In this document: positions 42,688-52,223 of the stretch, piece by piece | How the letters are laid out: each line of letters starts with the position of its first letter | How positions within the stretch are numbered: the stretch's first letter is position 1 | Assembly: GCF_043729335.1 (NCBI RefSeq) | Contig: NZ_JAYTLQ010000042.1 | Span: 1-64,000, forward strand | Length of the DNA stretch: 64,000 nucleotides | From: Crenothrix sp043729335 | GTDB lineage: Bacteria > Pseudomonadota > Gammaproteobacteria > Methylococcales > Methylomonadaceae | Reading direction: 5' to 3' | Position numbers and translations under genes: made by a program | Notes under the pieces: generated by a model | Databases searched by the model: none | Seen by the model: the letters and a program-made list of their open reading frames with translations, nothing else | Told to the model about the DNA's origin: nothing

Positions 42688-43280
42688 TACCTGCTGCCTT
42701 TAAATTGTTCAACTGTCACATGTCCTTCTGCACTAATTCCATCCCGGATCAACACTTTTTTGACGGTCAGAAATAAAATCTTCAAATCCAACCATAACGA
42801 TTGATTGTCTACATACCAGGTATCCAGCTTAAACTTTTCTTCCCAGCTAATCGCATTACGGCCATTTACTTGCGCCCAGCCAGTAATGCCGGGCTTTACT
42901 AGATGGCGGCGTCCCTGCTCTGGGGAATACAGCGGCATATATTCCATCAATAATGGCCGCGGACCCACCAAACTCATATCTCCTTTCAGCACATTCCAAA
43001 GGCTCGGGAGTTCATCAAGGCTCGTAGATCGCAAAAAATGTCCAAAAGATAAAAGCCTTTGATCATCCGCCAGAAGGTTACCATCGACATCGCGTTGATC
43101 AGTCATCGTACGGAACTTTATTATCTCAAAGGGCTTGCCATAAAGCCCTGGCCGGAGCTGCCGAAAAAAAACCGGAGTTCCCAATTTTTGACGGATCGAA
43201 TAAGCCACCGCCAAAATAATAAAGCCAAACACCATCAGTGCGATCGTCGAAATTAATATATCGAAAAAACGCTTAATCAT
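42687..43280 (-). CDS. Initiating phosphoglycosyl transferase, PglC/WcaJ-type
   Basis: The 197-residue protein starts MIKRFFDILISTIALMVFGFI, a re-entrant membrane helix, and carries the family blocks GLYGKPFEIIKFRTM, STSLDELPSLWNVLKGDMSLVGPRPLL and KPGITGWAQVNGRNA. It transfers a sugar phosphate from a UDP-sugar to undecaprenyl phosphate, the first committed step of glycan assembly. Its short, soluble-plus-one-helix form is that of PglC rather than WbaP. The start at 43280 overlaps the stop of the glycosyltransferase gene in an ATGA. Confidence 0.95.
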   Translation of the reverse strand: MIKRFFDILISTIALMVFGFIILAVAYSIRQKLGTPVFFRQLRPGLYGKPFEIIKFRTMTDQRDVDGNLLADDQRLLSFGHFLRSTSLDELPSLWNVLKGDMSLVGPRPLLMEYMPLYSPEQGRRHLVKPGITGWAQVNGRNAISWEEKFKLDTWYVDNQSLWLDLKILFLTVKKVLIRDGISAEGHVTVEQFKGSR

Positions 43281-44497
43281 GTTGCCGTTCCTTCCAGCCA
43301 ATCCACAAAGCTATCCGCTAGCTGGGTACGATCAAACTGATTGCGAGCAAGAATACGACTTTGCCTTCCCATCTTTATAAGTAATTCTCGATTATCCGCG
43401 GCTTGCTCCAGAGCGTCAGCAAATGCAACCGAATTACTGGCAGGGACTACAAATCCACATTGATTTTCAGTGATCAGCTCCGCTAACCAACCGGAATAAT
43501 TAATTAAAACCGGTAGTCCTGCTGCAATGTAATCAAAAAATTTATTGGGCGATGTGCCATAACAAAATGCCGGTACATCTGCCAATATTTGCAGTCCAAT
43601 ATTTGCACTGGCCATTAACCCAGCAAGCCGCGCTTTGTTAACGGGATCATGAAACACGACATTATGCAGTTGCTCTGTGTTGGCCCGCTGTTGTAATTCG
43701 GCTTTTAATTTTCCCTGCCCGATCAGCAATAACGTTATATCACCACGATTACGACGCTTAAGTTCTCCGGCAACATCAAGTATAGCATCCAGATCATTGG
43801 CCATACCATGAGTGCCAGCATAAACGGCAAGAAAATCATCTGATCCTACCTGTTTTGGACGCCAGGGCTGCACGGCTTCATCCGCAAAGATATTCAAATC
43901 GCAGCCATTGGATATCAGGGTAATACGTTCTTGCGGTATACCACGACGCGCAATACCTTCTATGATACCCGGTGACAGGCCAATTAATCGATGAGCCGAG
44001 TGATAACTCGCCCATTCTAATATTGACAAGGCTTGCAACACTAACGGATTACGGATCACCCCCATCACTCTCGGTAGTTCTGGCCATAAGTCACGTACTT
44101 CAAATACAAACGGCTTGCCTCGCAACCAGCGGGCAAAAATACCTGGGATGCCGGCGGTCAGCGGCGTGGTCGTGGCAAAAACCAAGTCGTATTGTTCAGT
44201 TAGCGATAAACTTATACTCCGTAACGCAAACTTCACAAAAGTAATTGCCCGCTTCAGGAAGGCATCATTATTTGAATAGGCTAAATCAAACTCAATGATC
44301 TCGAAACCATCTACTTTGCCCTGGCGGCGACCATTGCTGAAAGGTAACGATAAGCCCGTCTCACCTCCCCCATAACTGCCACACACCAAAACAACGTGAT
44401 GTCCACGGGCTACCAATCGGCTAATCATTTCATAAGAACGTGTCCCCACGGCACCTTGTGGTGTGGAAAAATGTTGATGGAAATACAAAACTTTCAA
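43277..44497 (-). CDS. Glycosyltransferase family 4 (WbuB-like)
   Basis: The 406-residue protein has the GT4 two-lobe pattern: YFHQHFSTPQGAVGTRSYEMISRLVARGHHV at the start, a VFEVRDLWPELPRVMG segment characteristic of the WbuB group, and the nucleotide-sugar lobe with YAGTHGMANDLDAILD, LIGQGKLKAEL and GTSPNKFFDYIAAGLPVLIN. WbuB-type enzymes add aminosugars such as L-FucNAc to a lipid-linked sugar, which fits the diacetyl-aminosugar pathway next door. It overlaps the PglC-like gene by four bases. Confidence 0.92.
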   Translation of the reverse strand: MKVLYFHQHFSTPQGAVGTRSYEMISRLVARGHHVVLVCGSYGGGETGLSLPFSNGRRQGKVDGFEIIEFDLAYSNNDAFLKRAITFVKFALRSISLSLTEQYDLVFATTTPLTAGIPGIFARWLRGKPFVFEVRDLWPELPRVMGVIRNPLVLQALSILEWASYHSAHRLIGLSPGIIEGIARRGIPQERITLISNGCDLNIFADEAVQPWRPKQVGSDDFLAVYAGTHGMANDLDAILDVAGELKRRNRGDITLLLIGQGKLKAELQQRANTEQLHNVVFHDPVNKARLAGLMASANIGLQILADVPAFCYGTSPNKFFDYIAAGLPVLINYSGWLAELITENQCGFVVPASNSVAFADALEQAADNRELLIKMGRQSRILARNQFDRTQLADSFVDWLEGTAT

Positions 44498-44589
44498 ATT
44501 TTATCGATCTCAGTTCGGGTTCAGGAAATATCTATAACGCATTATTGCTACAGTTGTTTTTCAATTACGGTGAGGATAGTATCATCAAT

Positions 44590-45375
44590 TTAGGCATAAA
44601 CCTTGCCTTTACCGGCACGCCGATCCAGAAACAATCTCGGAGATCTGTAATAATTTGTCATGGCATATCTAATGCCTTCCATAATAGGCCTGCCTCTATG
44701 CAAGCCACTGGTGTCACACAAAATCACGGTACCCTTTTTGGCCACAAAAAATTTGGATTCCACACCCATTACACGGCAATATTCGTCTATTGAAGCCTGA
44801 GTGTATCTTGGAATATTTGAATGCGTCCGTGTTGCCGTTTTTAGCGCAAATTTTAGCTTGTTCGTTAATCGATGTGAGCCCGGCACATATTCAAATGGGC
44901 CGTTGGCCTCACAAACATCCGTGAGATAACAGATTGCCTTAAACTGAGGCAAAAAAGAATCCCGATGCCATCCACCGCCAGAGCCTAATTTATCAGGAGC
45001 GGCATACAACTTGGCGGCCATTGTAGTTGTCAGTATTTGTGGCATGCCCACATGCACATCGCCGATTGACTTCAAGAATACTGAGTCCGCAAACAAATGT
45101 TGATGCAGCTCACTCACCTTTTCCATTCCAAATATGCGCCTGTCACTGTCAACTATGGTTGCAATGGATTCGCGCTCATCGAAATTTTGAACCAGCATAT
45201 TGCAAATACTTTCAGAAAAAAAATCCGGCAATATCCAGTAACCTTCAGTATTTAAAGCCGTCAGTATCTGGGGATCAACCTGAGTTTTAGACCTAAAAAT
45301 ACTAAGAATATGCGCTACCACCAGTCCTGTCGCATGTAGGTATTTATTCGACAAAACGTTGTCCAACATACTCAT
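44590..45375 (-). CDS. Phytanoyl-CoA dioxygenase (PhyH)-family protein
   Basis: The 261-residue product has the Fe(II)/2-oxoglutarate oxygenase ligands: GGGWHRDSF (HxD), the distal His in SGLHRGRPIMEG followed by an Arg for 2-oxoglutarate, and an NGPFEYVPGSHR segment between. It is a minimal double-stranded beta-helix domain. PhyH-like enzymes hydroxylate lipids or sugars. Placed between glycosyltransferase and flippase-type genes, it may hydroxylate a glycan component, which is an inference. The start overlaps the stop of the preceding membrane protein gene by four bases. Confidence 0.85.
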   Translation of the reverse strand: MSMLDNVLSNKYLHATGLVVAHILSIFRSKTQVDPQILTALNTEGYWILPDFFSESICNMLVQNFDERESIATIVDSDRRIFGMEKVSELHQHLFADSVFLKSIGDVHVGMPQILTTTMAAKLYAAPDKLGSGGGWHRDSFLPQFKAICYLTDVCEANGPFEYVPGSHRLTNKLKFALKTATRTHSNIPRYTQASIDEYCRVMGVESKFFVAKKGTVILCDTSGLHRGRPIMEGIRYAMTNYYRSPRLFLDRRAGKGKVYA

Positions 45376-48065
45376 GAAGCCCTCCTCAGATGGTAAAATT
45401 GAGCTGAAACAAACACAAAGCCCATCAGCCCTATAAATGGCGAAGACATGGGATCTAATAGAGAGACCGGGTTAAGGTATATTATTCTTAACAGATAGCC
45501 ATATATTATCATGCCAACTAGCGTAAGAGCAGTCCCCTTAGCCTGATAACCCACCACAGTATCTACAAAGGAAGACACGAGACTGTAGTAGAGAATAGCT
45601 ATTAAAGGGGAGAGATAAATGGGGAAAAGATAGGCTGCCGATCCAATCACACCCGGCGAAGCCCCGCCCCGTTCCGGATCCACTACCGAAATGTTAGCAA
45701 AATTGAATCTTGACATAGAGCCATAAGCATCTCTGTACTGTGCACAATCCCATCCTGTCGTTAACATACACCACCTGTATTTGCTTTCGTTGATGACTAT
45801 TGCCCATGAACGTGCATTTAATTCCGGATCAATAACCGAATGATTGATGGCATACCCCGCCGAAAAATAGATGGTAGCGACACGATCAACCAGCCAGTAA
45901 AGTTTGGTAACAAAATAATTGGTATCGCTAATGGTCTCGGCAAATACATCCATAGATTTAGCCTTGAACGCCATCCCTAAAATAAACAGGCACGCCACTA
46001 AAGCCGTGGCATACAGCTTGTAAGATAAATTTTGTAAAAGCCCTGAATTCAAAAAATTATACAGCGTTCGCGTGGATAGCAAGAACCATAGCACCAACCC
46101 AATGAGCATGATATGCGCCATGCCATCCACAGTGAGCACTAACGCACAAAATATACACCACCAATAAAATTGGCCAAACACATGTTTGTCCAGCCTCAGG
46201 ACAAGAAAGTAAAAAATCTGTGCACTAGCAATAACCTTACAAAATAGCACAAGAGCCACGATTGCTGTATTGCCTAACTCTTCCGATGCTGCAACCGAAT
46301 CATATCTGTTAAAACTCAGGCTTGAGAGCAGGTACACAGCCGCTAACGCCATATAAGAAATGGCAAACAAAGTGTGAAATCTTCTTCCCAAAAACGGGAT
46401 AATGCGATAAAACCCAGAGATAACACTGGAAAATAAAAACGAAAACGGTCGCACTACCGTAAAAAACAACAGCAAAACCACCGTAAATACCAGCAAGAGC
46501 GGTGCCGTTATCTCTGGATAGACAAAAATATCACGACCTTCGGTAACTGCAAAACCATAAAAAACCAATGGGAATATATACGTCAGCATAAAATCCCCAA
46601 ACGACACCCAAACTCCCATACAACTTTGTTGCCAGGCAGGCATTGAGTAATCGCCAGAAGTCATAAATCCTGGGTTTTGAGGGGGCAAGTTTAGGGAAGC
46701 TGCCGAGTCTGTTGCCTGCACTGGCGTTATGGCTGTGTTCATTTTATGTTCCTGGGTAAGCATAAAATGAAGATGGCGAAAGGGCTGAAGCAGTCGCCCG
46801 TACACATAGCCATGAACACCGGCTAATCCGCTGCTAAGACTTGGATATCTAAAACGAGGCTTTGCAAGCTCAGTGGCATCCAAGACTTGCTCAGTGGTTG
46901 CCCCCCTGTTCGAAATATAAGCCCCTTGCCTGTATCGGTAAACAAATATCATCAAAAAAGACAGTACATACATATTAATGGCTGCCGCATAATACAAATA
47001 ATCATTTTGCCAAAATTCGGTTTTCTGGAGTCCAAACATCACTCCCTGAATCCCCGTCAATAACGCCACACCTACCATAAACTCCTTGCGCCATTTTTCG
47101 TCGATATAGCCTGACACCAGGGCAATTGAAAAGCGCCCAATCAAGCCCATTAGCAACAAGAAAAACATCAGCATTTCGCTATATGCGCCACCGCGCAGCA
47201 TTGTTGTTAATGCGATAAAGATAAAAAAACCGCTATGGATGAGCCAGAGATAAATTTCTACCTTGCCGGTCTTGATCAGTCTCTGCTCAAAAAGCAACAA
47301 TGCCCGCGAAAGCACTAACGTTAAAAGCCCTGAAATCAGGATAGCATCTGAGTACATGACTATCAGTGGTGCATCGCCAGAATTTGCTACGCTTATCACC
47401 AACTGCGCGAATATATACACAGAAAACATGATGACAAAAGATGATATTTGCAATCCAAGATACTTACGAAGCACAGCCATTAACAGATGAAATCCGCGGT
47501 TGTACCTGATGCCTTGCCCACGATGGAACACAAAAAACACACCCAGCAAACACGATATGCCTTCTATGGCCATGCCTGCGGTAGTGTTATCCCAGCCCCA
47601 CGCACCCGCCATGATTAAAATCATGCCGGATCCAAAATTCATCAAAAACAGCAATGTTGAAAACATCCCTGCACTTTTGACATCCTGCCTTATCAACGAC
47701 AAGCCAATTAATAAAGTAATGATCGCATTCAAGCCGTAAATTATCGGCAGGAAACTACCTTGAAAAAAATACACGGCAGCTACCGAAACAGGCGGAAAAA
47801 CAAAAATCCAGACTCTCCGTAGATACAGCTCCAATAGCCGAACCAATCTTATATGGCCTATCAGATATTCTTTTCTTAATCCGGCGCGTGCGCCCGATTG
47901 AATCACAAAGGCAATAAATGCAGTATCTGTCTGTAGAGACACCAGTTCGACCAAGCCTGCATTTTTGAAAAAAACCCGGGCAACGAGTAAGGCCAATGAA
48001 AATCCAATAGCGCCCAGAAATACCGAGCCGAACCAGAACAGTTTCGATAGCTTATTAAAAATCAA
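45372..48065 (-). CDS. Large polytopic protein, possible Wzx-Wzy (flippase-polymerase) fusion
   Basis: The 897-residue protein has two blocks of membrane helices. Residues 1-390 hold about 12 helices and resemble a Wzx-type flippase (SLALLVARVFFKNAGLVELVS, GARAGLRKEYLIG). A soluble stretch of about 90 residues with Gln/Pro/Ser-rich sequence follows. Residues 480-897 hold a second set of about 12 helices with an extended loop between late helices (about residues 720-830), as in O-antigen polymerases (Wzy). Each half is the usual length of the separate proteins. If confirmed, flipping and polymerisation would be encoded in one chain. Sequence divergence is high, so the assignment rests on topology and context. 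Confidence 0.55.
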   Translation of the reverse strand: MIFNKLSKLFWFGSVFLGAIGFSLALLVARVFFKNAGLVELVSLQTDTAFIAFVIQSGARAGLRKEYLIGHIRLVRLLELYLRRVWIFVFPPVSVAAVYFFQGSFLPIIYGLNAIITLLIGLSLIRQDVKSAGMFSTLLFLMNFGSGMILIMAGAWGWDNTTAGMAIEGISCLLGVFFVFHRGQGIRYNRGFHLLMAVLRKYLGLQISSFVIMFSVYIFAQLVISVANSGDAPLIVMYSDAILISGLLTLVLSRALLLFEQRLIKTGKVEIYLWLIHSGFFIFIALTTMLRGGAYSEMLMFFLLLMGLIGRFSIALVSGYIDEKWRKEFMVGVALLTGIQGVMFGLQKTEFWQNDYLYYAAAINMYVLSFLMIFVYRYRQGAYISNRGATTEQVLDATELAKPRFRYPSLSSGLAGVHGYVYGRLLQPFRHLHFMLTQEHKMNTAITPVQATDSAASLNLPPQNPGFMTSGDYSMPAWQQSCMGVWVSFGDFMLTYIFPLVFYGFAVTEGRDIFVYPEITAPLLLVFTVVLLLFFTVVRPFSFLFSSVISGFYRIIPFLGRRFHTLFAISYMALAAVYLLSSLSFNRYDSVAASEELGNTAIVALVLFCKVIASAQIFYFLVLRLDKHVFGQFYWWCIFCALVLTVDGMAHIMLIGLVLWFLLSTRTLYNFLNSGLLQNLSYKLYATALVACLFILGMAFKAKSMDVFAETISDTNYFVTKLYWLVDRVATIYFSAGYAINHSVIDPELNARSWAIVINESKYRWCMLTTGWDCAQYRDAYGSMSRFNFANISVVDPERGGASPGVIGSAAYLFPIYLSPLIAILYYSLVSSFVDTVVGYQAKGTALTLVGMIIYGYLLRIIYLNPVSLLDPMSSPFIGLMGFVFVSAQFYHLRRAS

Positions 48066-48071
48066 GAGTAT

Positions 48072-48998
48072 TCACTTAACATCCAAAAATTTAATCATTG
48101 ATGCATGCTGTTTTAACGCATCAATTATCATACCGTAGTGGACAAACCTTTCTGTCTTTAAACTACTGGGACGAACCATCGTTGTGTCAGCTTTAGGGAA
48201 AAGACTTGCCAGTGTAAAAAGTGCCGTCGAAATAATAGAATAAATTTTTTGTGGATACCATCGGTTGCGTAGCATGAAATATTCAATCGCGACATCCGCG
48301 CATAGAATCTCTATGCCTCCCAGTGCTTTAATTCGCATGATACTTTCAGGATTTTCATTACGGTGCGGAATGTAATGAACCACCCGTCCATCAGCTGCCT
48401 TGGCCACGGCTTCAAGCACCCTAATATAGGCATCCATCTCCATCATCCCTCTATCAACTAGCTGCATCTGGCCTATAAAAAAAACAGCGTATTCAGGGTT
48501 TTCAACACAGGCATATTCTCTCGCGATTGAATCAAAACTGTTCAGCTGATAGTTTTTGTAGGCCGTTGGATCAAGCGAAAATATACTGAATGCAGAATAT
48601 TTTTTAGGCATTTTTTCTTTGATCAACTTATCCGCTAAAAGAGATGCAACACCATCATCCAGCAAAACCAGGTCTTTCTTCACTGCGATAGAAGAAAATA
48701 CCTTAAACAAACCCGAATAATAACTGCCAATAACGACTTTGTCGTAAACAGGAAAACGCAAAAATATAAAAGCAACTAAAGCTTTTGCATAAGCCACCTT
48801 GTCACCCGGCTTAACCCGAAAGATCCAATCGACCTTCATTCCTAATTCAGTGACCATGGCATCCATTTGTTGGTCATTGATTCCTACGTAACTTTTCCTC
48901 ATACATAGACGGAAATCCCCATTATTGACACGCATATATTCACAGGCGCATAACAATTGAAGTGGAGTTTCCACCAATATTAATGTCTTTAGCTTCAT
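48072..48998 (-). CDS. GT52/polysialyltransferase-like glycosyltransferase
   Basis: The 308-residue protein begins TLILVETPLQLLCACEYM, the typical start of glycosyltransferase family 52 and related alpha-2,8-polysialyltransferase-like proteins. It has LVLLDDGVASLLADKL near residue 125 and a VVHYIPHRNENPESI motif near residue 220, where the family has its catalytic/CMP-sugar-binding His. It would transfer sialic acid or another sugar to the glycan. It is the first gene of the minus-strand glycan operon. An intergenic region of about 900 bases lies upstream. Confidence 0.75.
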   Translation of the reverse strand: MKLKTLILVETPLQLLCACEYMRVNNGDFRLCMRKSYVGINDQQMDAMVTELGMKVDWIFRVKPGDKVAYAKALVAFIFLRFPVYDKVVIGSYYSGLFKVFSSIAVKKDLVLLDDGVASLLADKLIKEKMPKKYSAFSIFSLDPTAYKNYQLNSFDSIAREYACVENPEYAVFFIGQMQLVDRGMMEMDAYIRVLEAVAKAADGRVVHYIPHRNENPESIMRIKALGGIEILCADVAIEYFMLRNRWYPQKIYSIISTALFTLASLFPKADTTMVRPSSLKTERFVHYGMIIDALKQHASMIKFLDVK

Positions 48999-49942
48999 TA
49001 AGAACCTTTAAAGTTTATAGAATAAAAACGTAACAACTCACGGCTCGTACATTTAGGGGTAGATAGAATGGCCTTGCAATCCTGAAATATAGTACAAAAA
49101 CCTTAGCTTTAAACTTAAATATGACTCATTTTCATATAAAACCGAAAAATATTTAACACTAAAACCGCCATTAAAGTTTTTAGCTTTGTAAAACGCAGAT
49201 AGACTAAAAAACTAGCCTTAAAATGACTAGACTCCGCCTTATGCGGACATAAATAGAAATGCTCTCAGGAAGATCATTTTAACATACTGATAGGATCAAT
49301 ATTCTCAACCCCTACTGGCAGTGTCCAAAAATACGCTTCAGATTAGGTAAGAACGAAGCCTGTATATAAGCTACTAAATATCCTATAAAATTAGCCGCCA
49401 AACCGCTGCGCGGCGCTTCATTATACTTGGTTTTCATGCTGCGCAAACATCGCACAACAACCCGCGCCGCATTAATTACCTTCACCCAATCTATCAACCT
49501 GTACCCATCTGCATATCGGATCACAGATTAAGTACAGCTTATGCGCTATGCCCATTTCGGCTGAATACTCGGCACCAGCACTTTTAAAAGTGGCATTAAC
49601 GCACAAATATTGACTGTAACATCATGAAATAAAGACCTTTTTAACTTTCAGGCTACCGATTTTTTATGGACTTACACAAAAATTTTCGCATTTTACACAA
49701 AAAACTACTTATAACAAGCTGATTTTTAAAAAATTAATATGCTAAGACTGCGTTAAATCTTACACATATTTAATACTTTATTTAATTACTAATCAATGTG
49801 TTATGATTTTTCAGGAAATTATTTTTCAGCTGAACCTATCCGTTTGGTAAAAGTATTGATAATATGCGCAACGTTTACATGGACAGTAACAAACGAAGTA
49901 TCTATTGCCATAAATCCAATCCTAACTGCAAAGAGAAAAGCC
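48999..49942. other. Intergenic region upstream of glycan operon, contains sdaA remnant
   Basis: About 940 bases. The promoter of the leftward glycan operon should be near 49000-49200. Bases 49379-49580 hold a decayed sdaA 3' fragment. The rest, AT-rich, leads to the pentapeptide-like gene at 49943, preceded by AAGAGAAAAG as ribosome-binding site. No other gene is recognised. Confidence 0.55.
49379..49580 (-). pseudogene. sdaA 3' remnant
   Basis: On the minus strand this segment keeps recognisable pieces of the L-serine dehydratase C-terminus. VKVINAARVVVR resembles VKAINAARIALR of the intact gene, and SMKTKYNEAPRSGLAANF resembles DMKTKYKETSRGGLAVNL. Internal deletions have removed the parts between. 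At DNA level similarity continues to about 49580, over the region encoding the EIGMEHNLGLTCDP block. The intact gene starts 1.3 kb further right on the same strand. It is a decayed duplicate or transferred copy. Confidence 0.85.
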
Positions 49943-50743
49943 ATGAAAACCATTAATCTATTGGGTGCAACAGTGTTACTCACTGTCACCATAACGAGCC
50001 TGAGTTTAGCCCAACAAAAAACCGAGCCCGAAGTAATACCCTTGCCCGAACCCTGTTTGGTAGAAGGCGAATGTGAAGTCGTTCACGATGCTCATTTTGA
50101 TTGGGGCGAACTAAAAGATGGAAGATTAGAAAACAAAATGTTCATTAACCCAACGTTTACTGGAAAGCTGGCGGCAGTAGAGTTAACAAATGTTGTATTT
50201 TTAAATGGTAGGTTAGGCACGGTAGATTTGTCTGCTGGCGCTGTCTTAAATGGCGTTGTTTTTCGGGGCAATCAAATTGCCTCACTCAATTTTAATGGCG
50301 CTAAATTGAGTAGAGTGGTTGTAGAAGGAAACCTGAAACAGCAGCCTGTACTCTTTGGCTCAAAGGAAGAAAAAATTGCTGATGCTATCCCTTTAAACTT
50401 ACGCGATGCGATAGTACGCGATAGTATTTTTGTGAATAATGTAATTCTTGTTAAAGCTAACAAAAACACCGTGATTCACCGTACCAGTTTTATCCGCAAC
50501 AATATGCTTGGGTCGCTAATGCAAGGCGCCAAAATAGATAAATCTGACTTTAGCGGTAACGATGTTAGAGATTCAGATTTAAGATTTGGTAGCGCAACTG
50601 GCGTGAAAATAGTCAATAATCAAGTACACGGCGTCAAGTATCCTAAAGGCCGTAAAGGTCGAGTTGCCATCTATGGTAACTGGGCAAATAATCCCGTTAA
50701 AGAATGGGAATACCCAAGAGAAAAAAAGCTAGATACTAGATAA
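49943..50743 (+). CDS. Exported pentapeptide-repeat-like (beta-helix) protein
   Basis: The 266-residue product starts MKTINLLGATVLLTVTITSLSLAQQ, a signal peptide. It continues as a series of degenerate five-residue turns, for example LTNVVFLNGRLGTVDLSAGAVLNGVVFRG, LNFNGAKLSRVVVEG and GAKIDKSDFSGNDVRDSDLRFGS. This is the pattern of a right-handed quadrilateral beta-helix, often a binding scaffold. Two cysteines near residue 40 (PCLVEGECE) could form a disulfide. It lies between a decayed and an intact sdaA. Its function is unknown. Confidence 0.75.
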   Translation: MKTINLLGATVLLTVTITSLSLAQQKTEPEVIPLPEPCLVEGECEVVHDAHFDWGELKDGRLENKMFINPTFTGKLAAVELTNVVFLNGRLGTVDLSAGAVLNGVVFRGNQIASLNFNGAKLSRVVVEGNLKQQPVLFGSKEEKIADAIPLNLRDAIVRDSIFVNNVILVKANKNTVIHRTSFIRNNMLGSLMQGAKIDKSDFSGNDVRDSDLRFGSATGVKIVNNQVHGVKYPKGRKGRVAIYGNWANNPVKEWEYPREKKLDTR

Positions 50744-50843
50744 TATCCTTGTAATTTAGGGTGTTGCCCAAATCTGTCGGTAACACCCCAACCAGTTATT
50801 TTTTCCGTTCTCAGAGTCAAAAAACTCAGTTTTTAGCAAGTTT

Positions 50844-52223
50844 TTAGCATTCCGTTAAATTAACCGCCAAACCACCGCGCGACGTTTCTTTATACTTGGT
50901 TTTCATATCCGCACCGGTTTCGCGCATCGTTTTAATGACCTTATCTAACGATACAAAATGTGAGCCATCGCCACGCAAAGCAATCCGTGCTGCATTAATT
51001 GCCTTTACCGAACCCATGGCATTGCGCTCAATACAAGGTACTTGCACGAGCCCACCTATGGGATCGCAGGTTAAACCCAGATTATGTTCCATACCAATTT
51101 CAGCAGCATTTTCGACTTGCTCGGGCGATCCGCCCAACACTTCTGCCAACGCACCTGCCGCCATCGAACACGCCACACCGACCTCACCTTGACAACCCAC
51201 TTCTGCACCAGAAAGCGACGCGTTTTCCTTGTACAAAATCGCAATAGCGGCAGCCGTTAATAAAAACCGGATAACACCTTCTTCATTAGCACCTTCACAA
51301 AAGCGCCAATAGTAATGCAGCACAGCCGGAATAATTCCTGCAGCTCCATTGGTTGGCGCGGTGACCACTCGTCCACCAGCGGCATTCTCCTCGCTGACAG
51401 ACAGCGCAAACAAATTAACCCAATCTAATGTACCTACCGGTACGCCCGGTGTTTGATGCGGAATAATGCCAGTCATTTGCTGATATAGATTAGCGGCCCG
51501 ACGTTTAACTTTCATACCCCCAGGTAAAACACCTTCGCCATGAAAGCCTCTTTCAACGCAATCTTGCATCACCTGCCAAATATGCAGCAGCTTGCTACGG
51601 ATTTCCATTTCAGTATGCCAGACTTTTTCATTGTCCAACATTAATGCGCTAATCGGCTTGCTGTGTATGGAACACAGCTCTAACAGGGTTTTTGCAGATT
51701 TAAACGGATACGGCAAACAGGTTTCATCATCTGTTAAACGATCTGCCGCTGCTGTATCCCCCGTTACGACAAAACCGCCGCCAACCGAGTAATAATCTTT
51801 ATGTAGCAGTTCGCTTCCCGTGTTATCAAAAACGCTAAAGCGCATGCCATTTGAATGGTAAGGCAGCACTTTGCGATGAAACAGTAAATCGGTTTTTTCA
51901 GCGAAACTAACCGGGTATCTTTTTAAAACGTTAACTTGCCCAGTTTGCCTTATGGCTTCTAGCCTTGCAGGGATGATAGACGGATCGATAAGATCAGGAA
52001 CCTCGCCTTCAAGTCCTAACATTACGGCCTTATCGGAACCATGGCCTTTACCGGTAGCACCCAACGAACCAAACAACTCAATCTTTAAGCGCTCGGTTTG
52101 CTCTATTAGACCCGATTGTTCTAAATACGTTGCAAATTCCATGGCAGCCCGCATAGGGCCTACGGTATGCGAACTGGATGGCCCGATGCCTATTTTAAAA
52201 ATTTCGAAGACACTGATAGCCAT
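50844..52223 (-). CDS. sdaA: L-serine ammonia-lyase, iron-sulfur dependent
   Basis: The enzyme deaminates L-serine to pyruvate with a 4Fe-4S cluster. The 459-residue protein joins an N-terminal beta domain (SVFEIFKIGIGPSSSHTVGPMRAA) and an alpha domain with the cluster cysteines in AEVGCQGEVGVACSMAAG, GLTCDPIGGLVQVPCIERNAMGSVKAINAAR and the closing TKYKETSRGGLAVN. This is the single-chain L-SD form of enteric bacteria. ATG 52223 is used; an upstream TTG (52235) is unlikely. A decayed copy lies at 49379-49580. Confidence 0.95.
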   Translation of the reverse strand: MAISVFEIFKIGIGPSSSHTVGPMRAAMEFATYLEQSGLIEQTERLKIELFGSLGATGKGHGSDKAVMLGLEGEVPDLIDPSIIPARLEAIRQTGQVNVLKRYPVSFAEKTDLLFHRKVLPYHSNGMRFSVFDNTGSELLHKDYYSVGGGFVVTGDTAAADRLTDDETCLPYPFKSAKTLLELCSIHSKPISALMLDNEKVWHTEMEIRSKLLHIWQVMQDCVERGFHGEGVLPGGMKVKRRAANLYQQMTGIIPHQTPGVPVGTLDWVNLFALSVSEENAAGGRVVTAPTNGAAGIIPAVLHYYWRFCEGANEEGVIRFLLTAAAIAILYKENASLSGAEVGCQGEVGVACSMAAGALAEVLGGSPEQVENAAEIGMEHNLGLTCDPIGGLVQVPCIERNAMGSVKAINAARIALRGDGSHFVSLDKVIKTMRETGADMKTKYKETSRGGLAVNLTEC

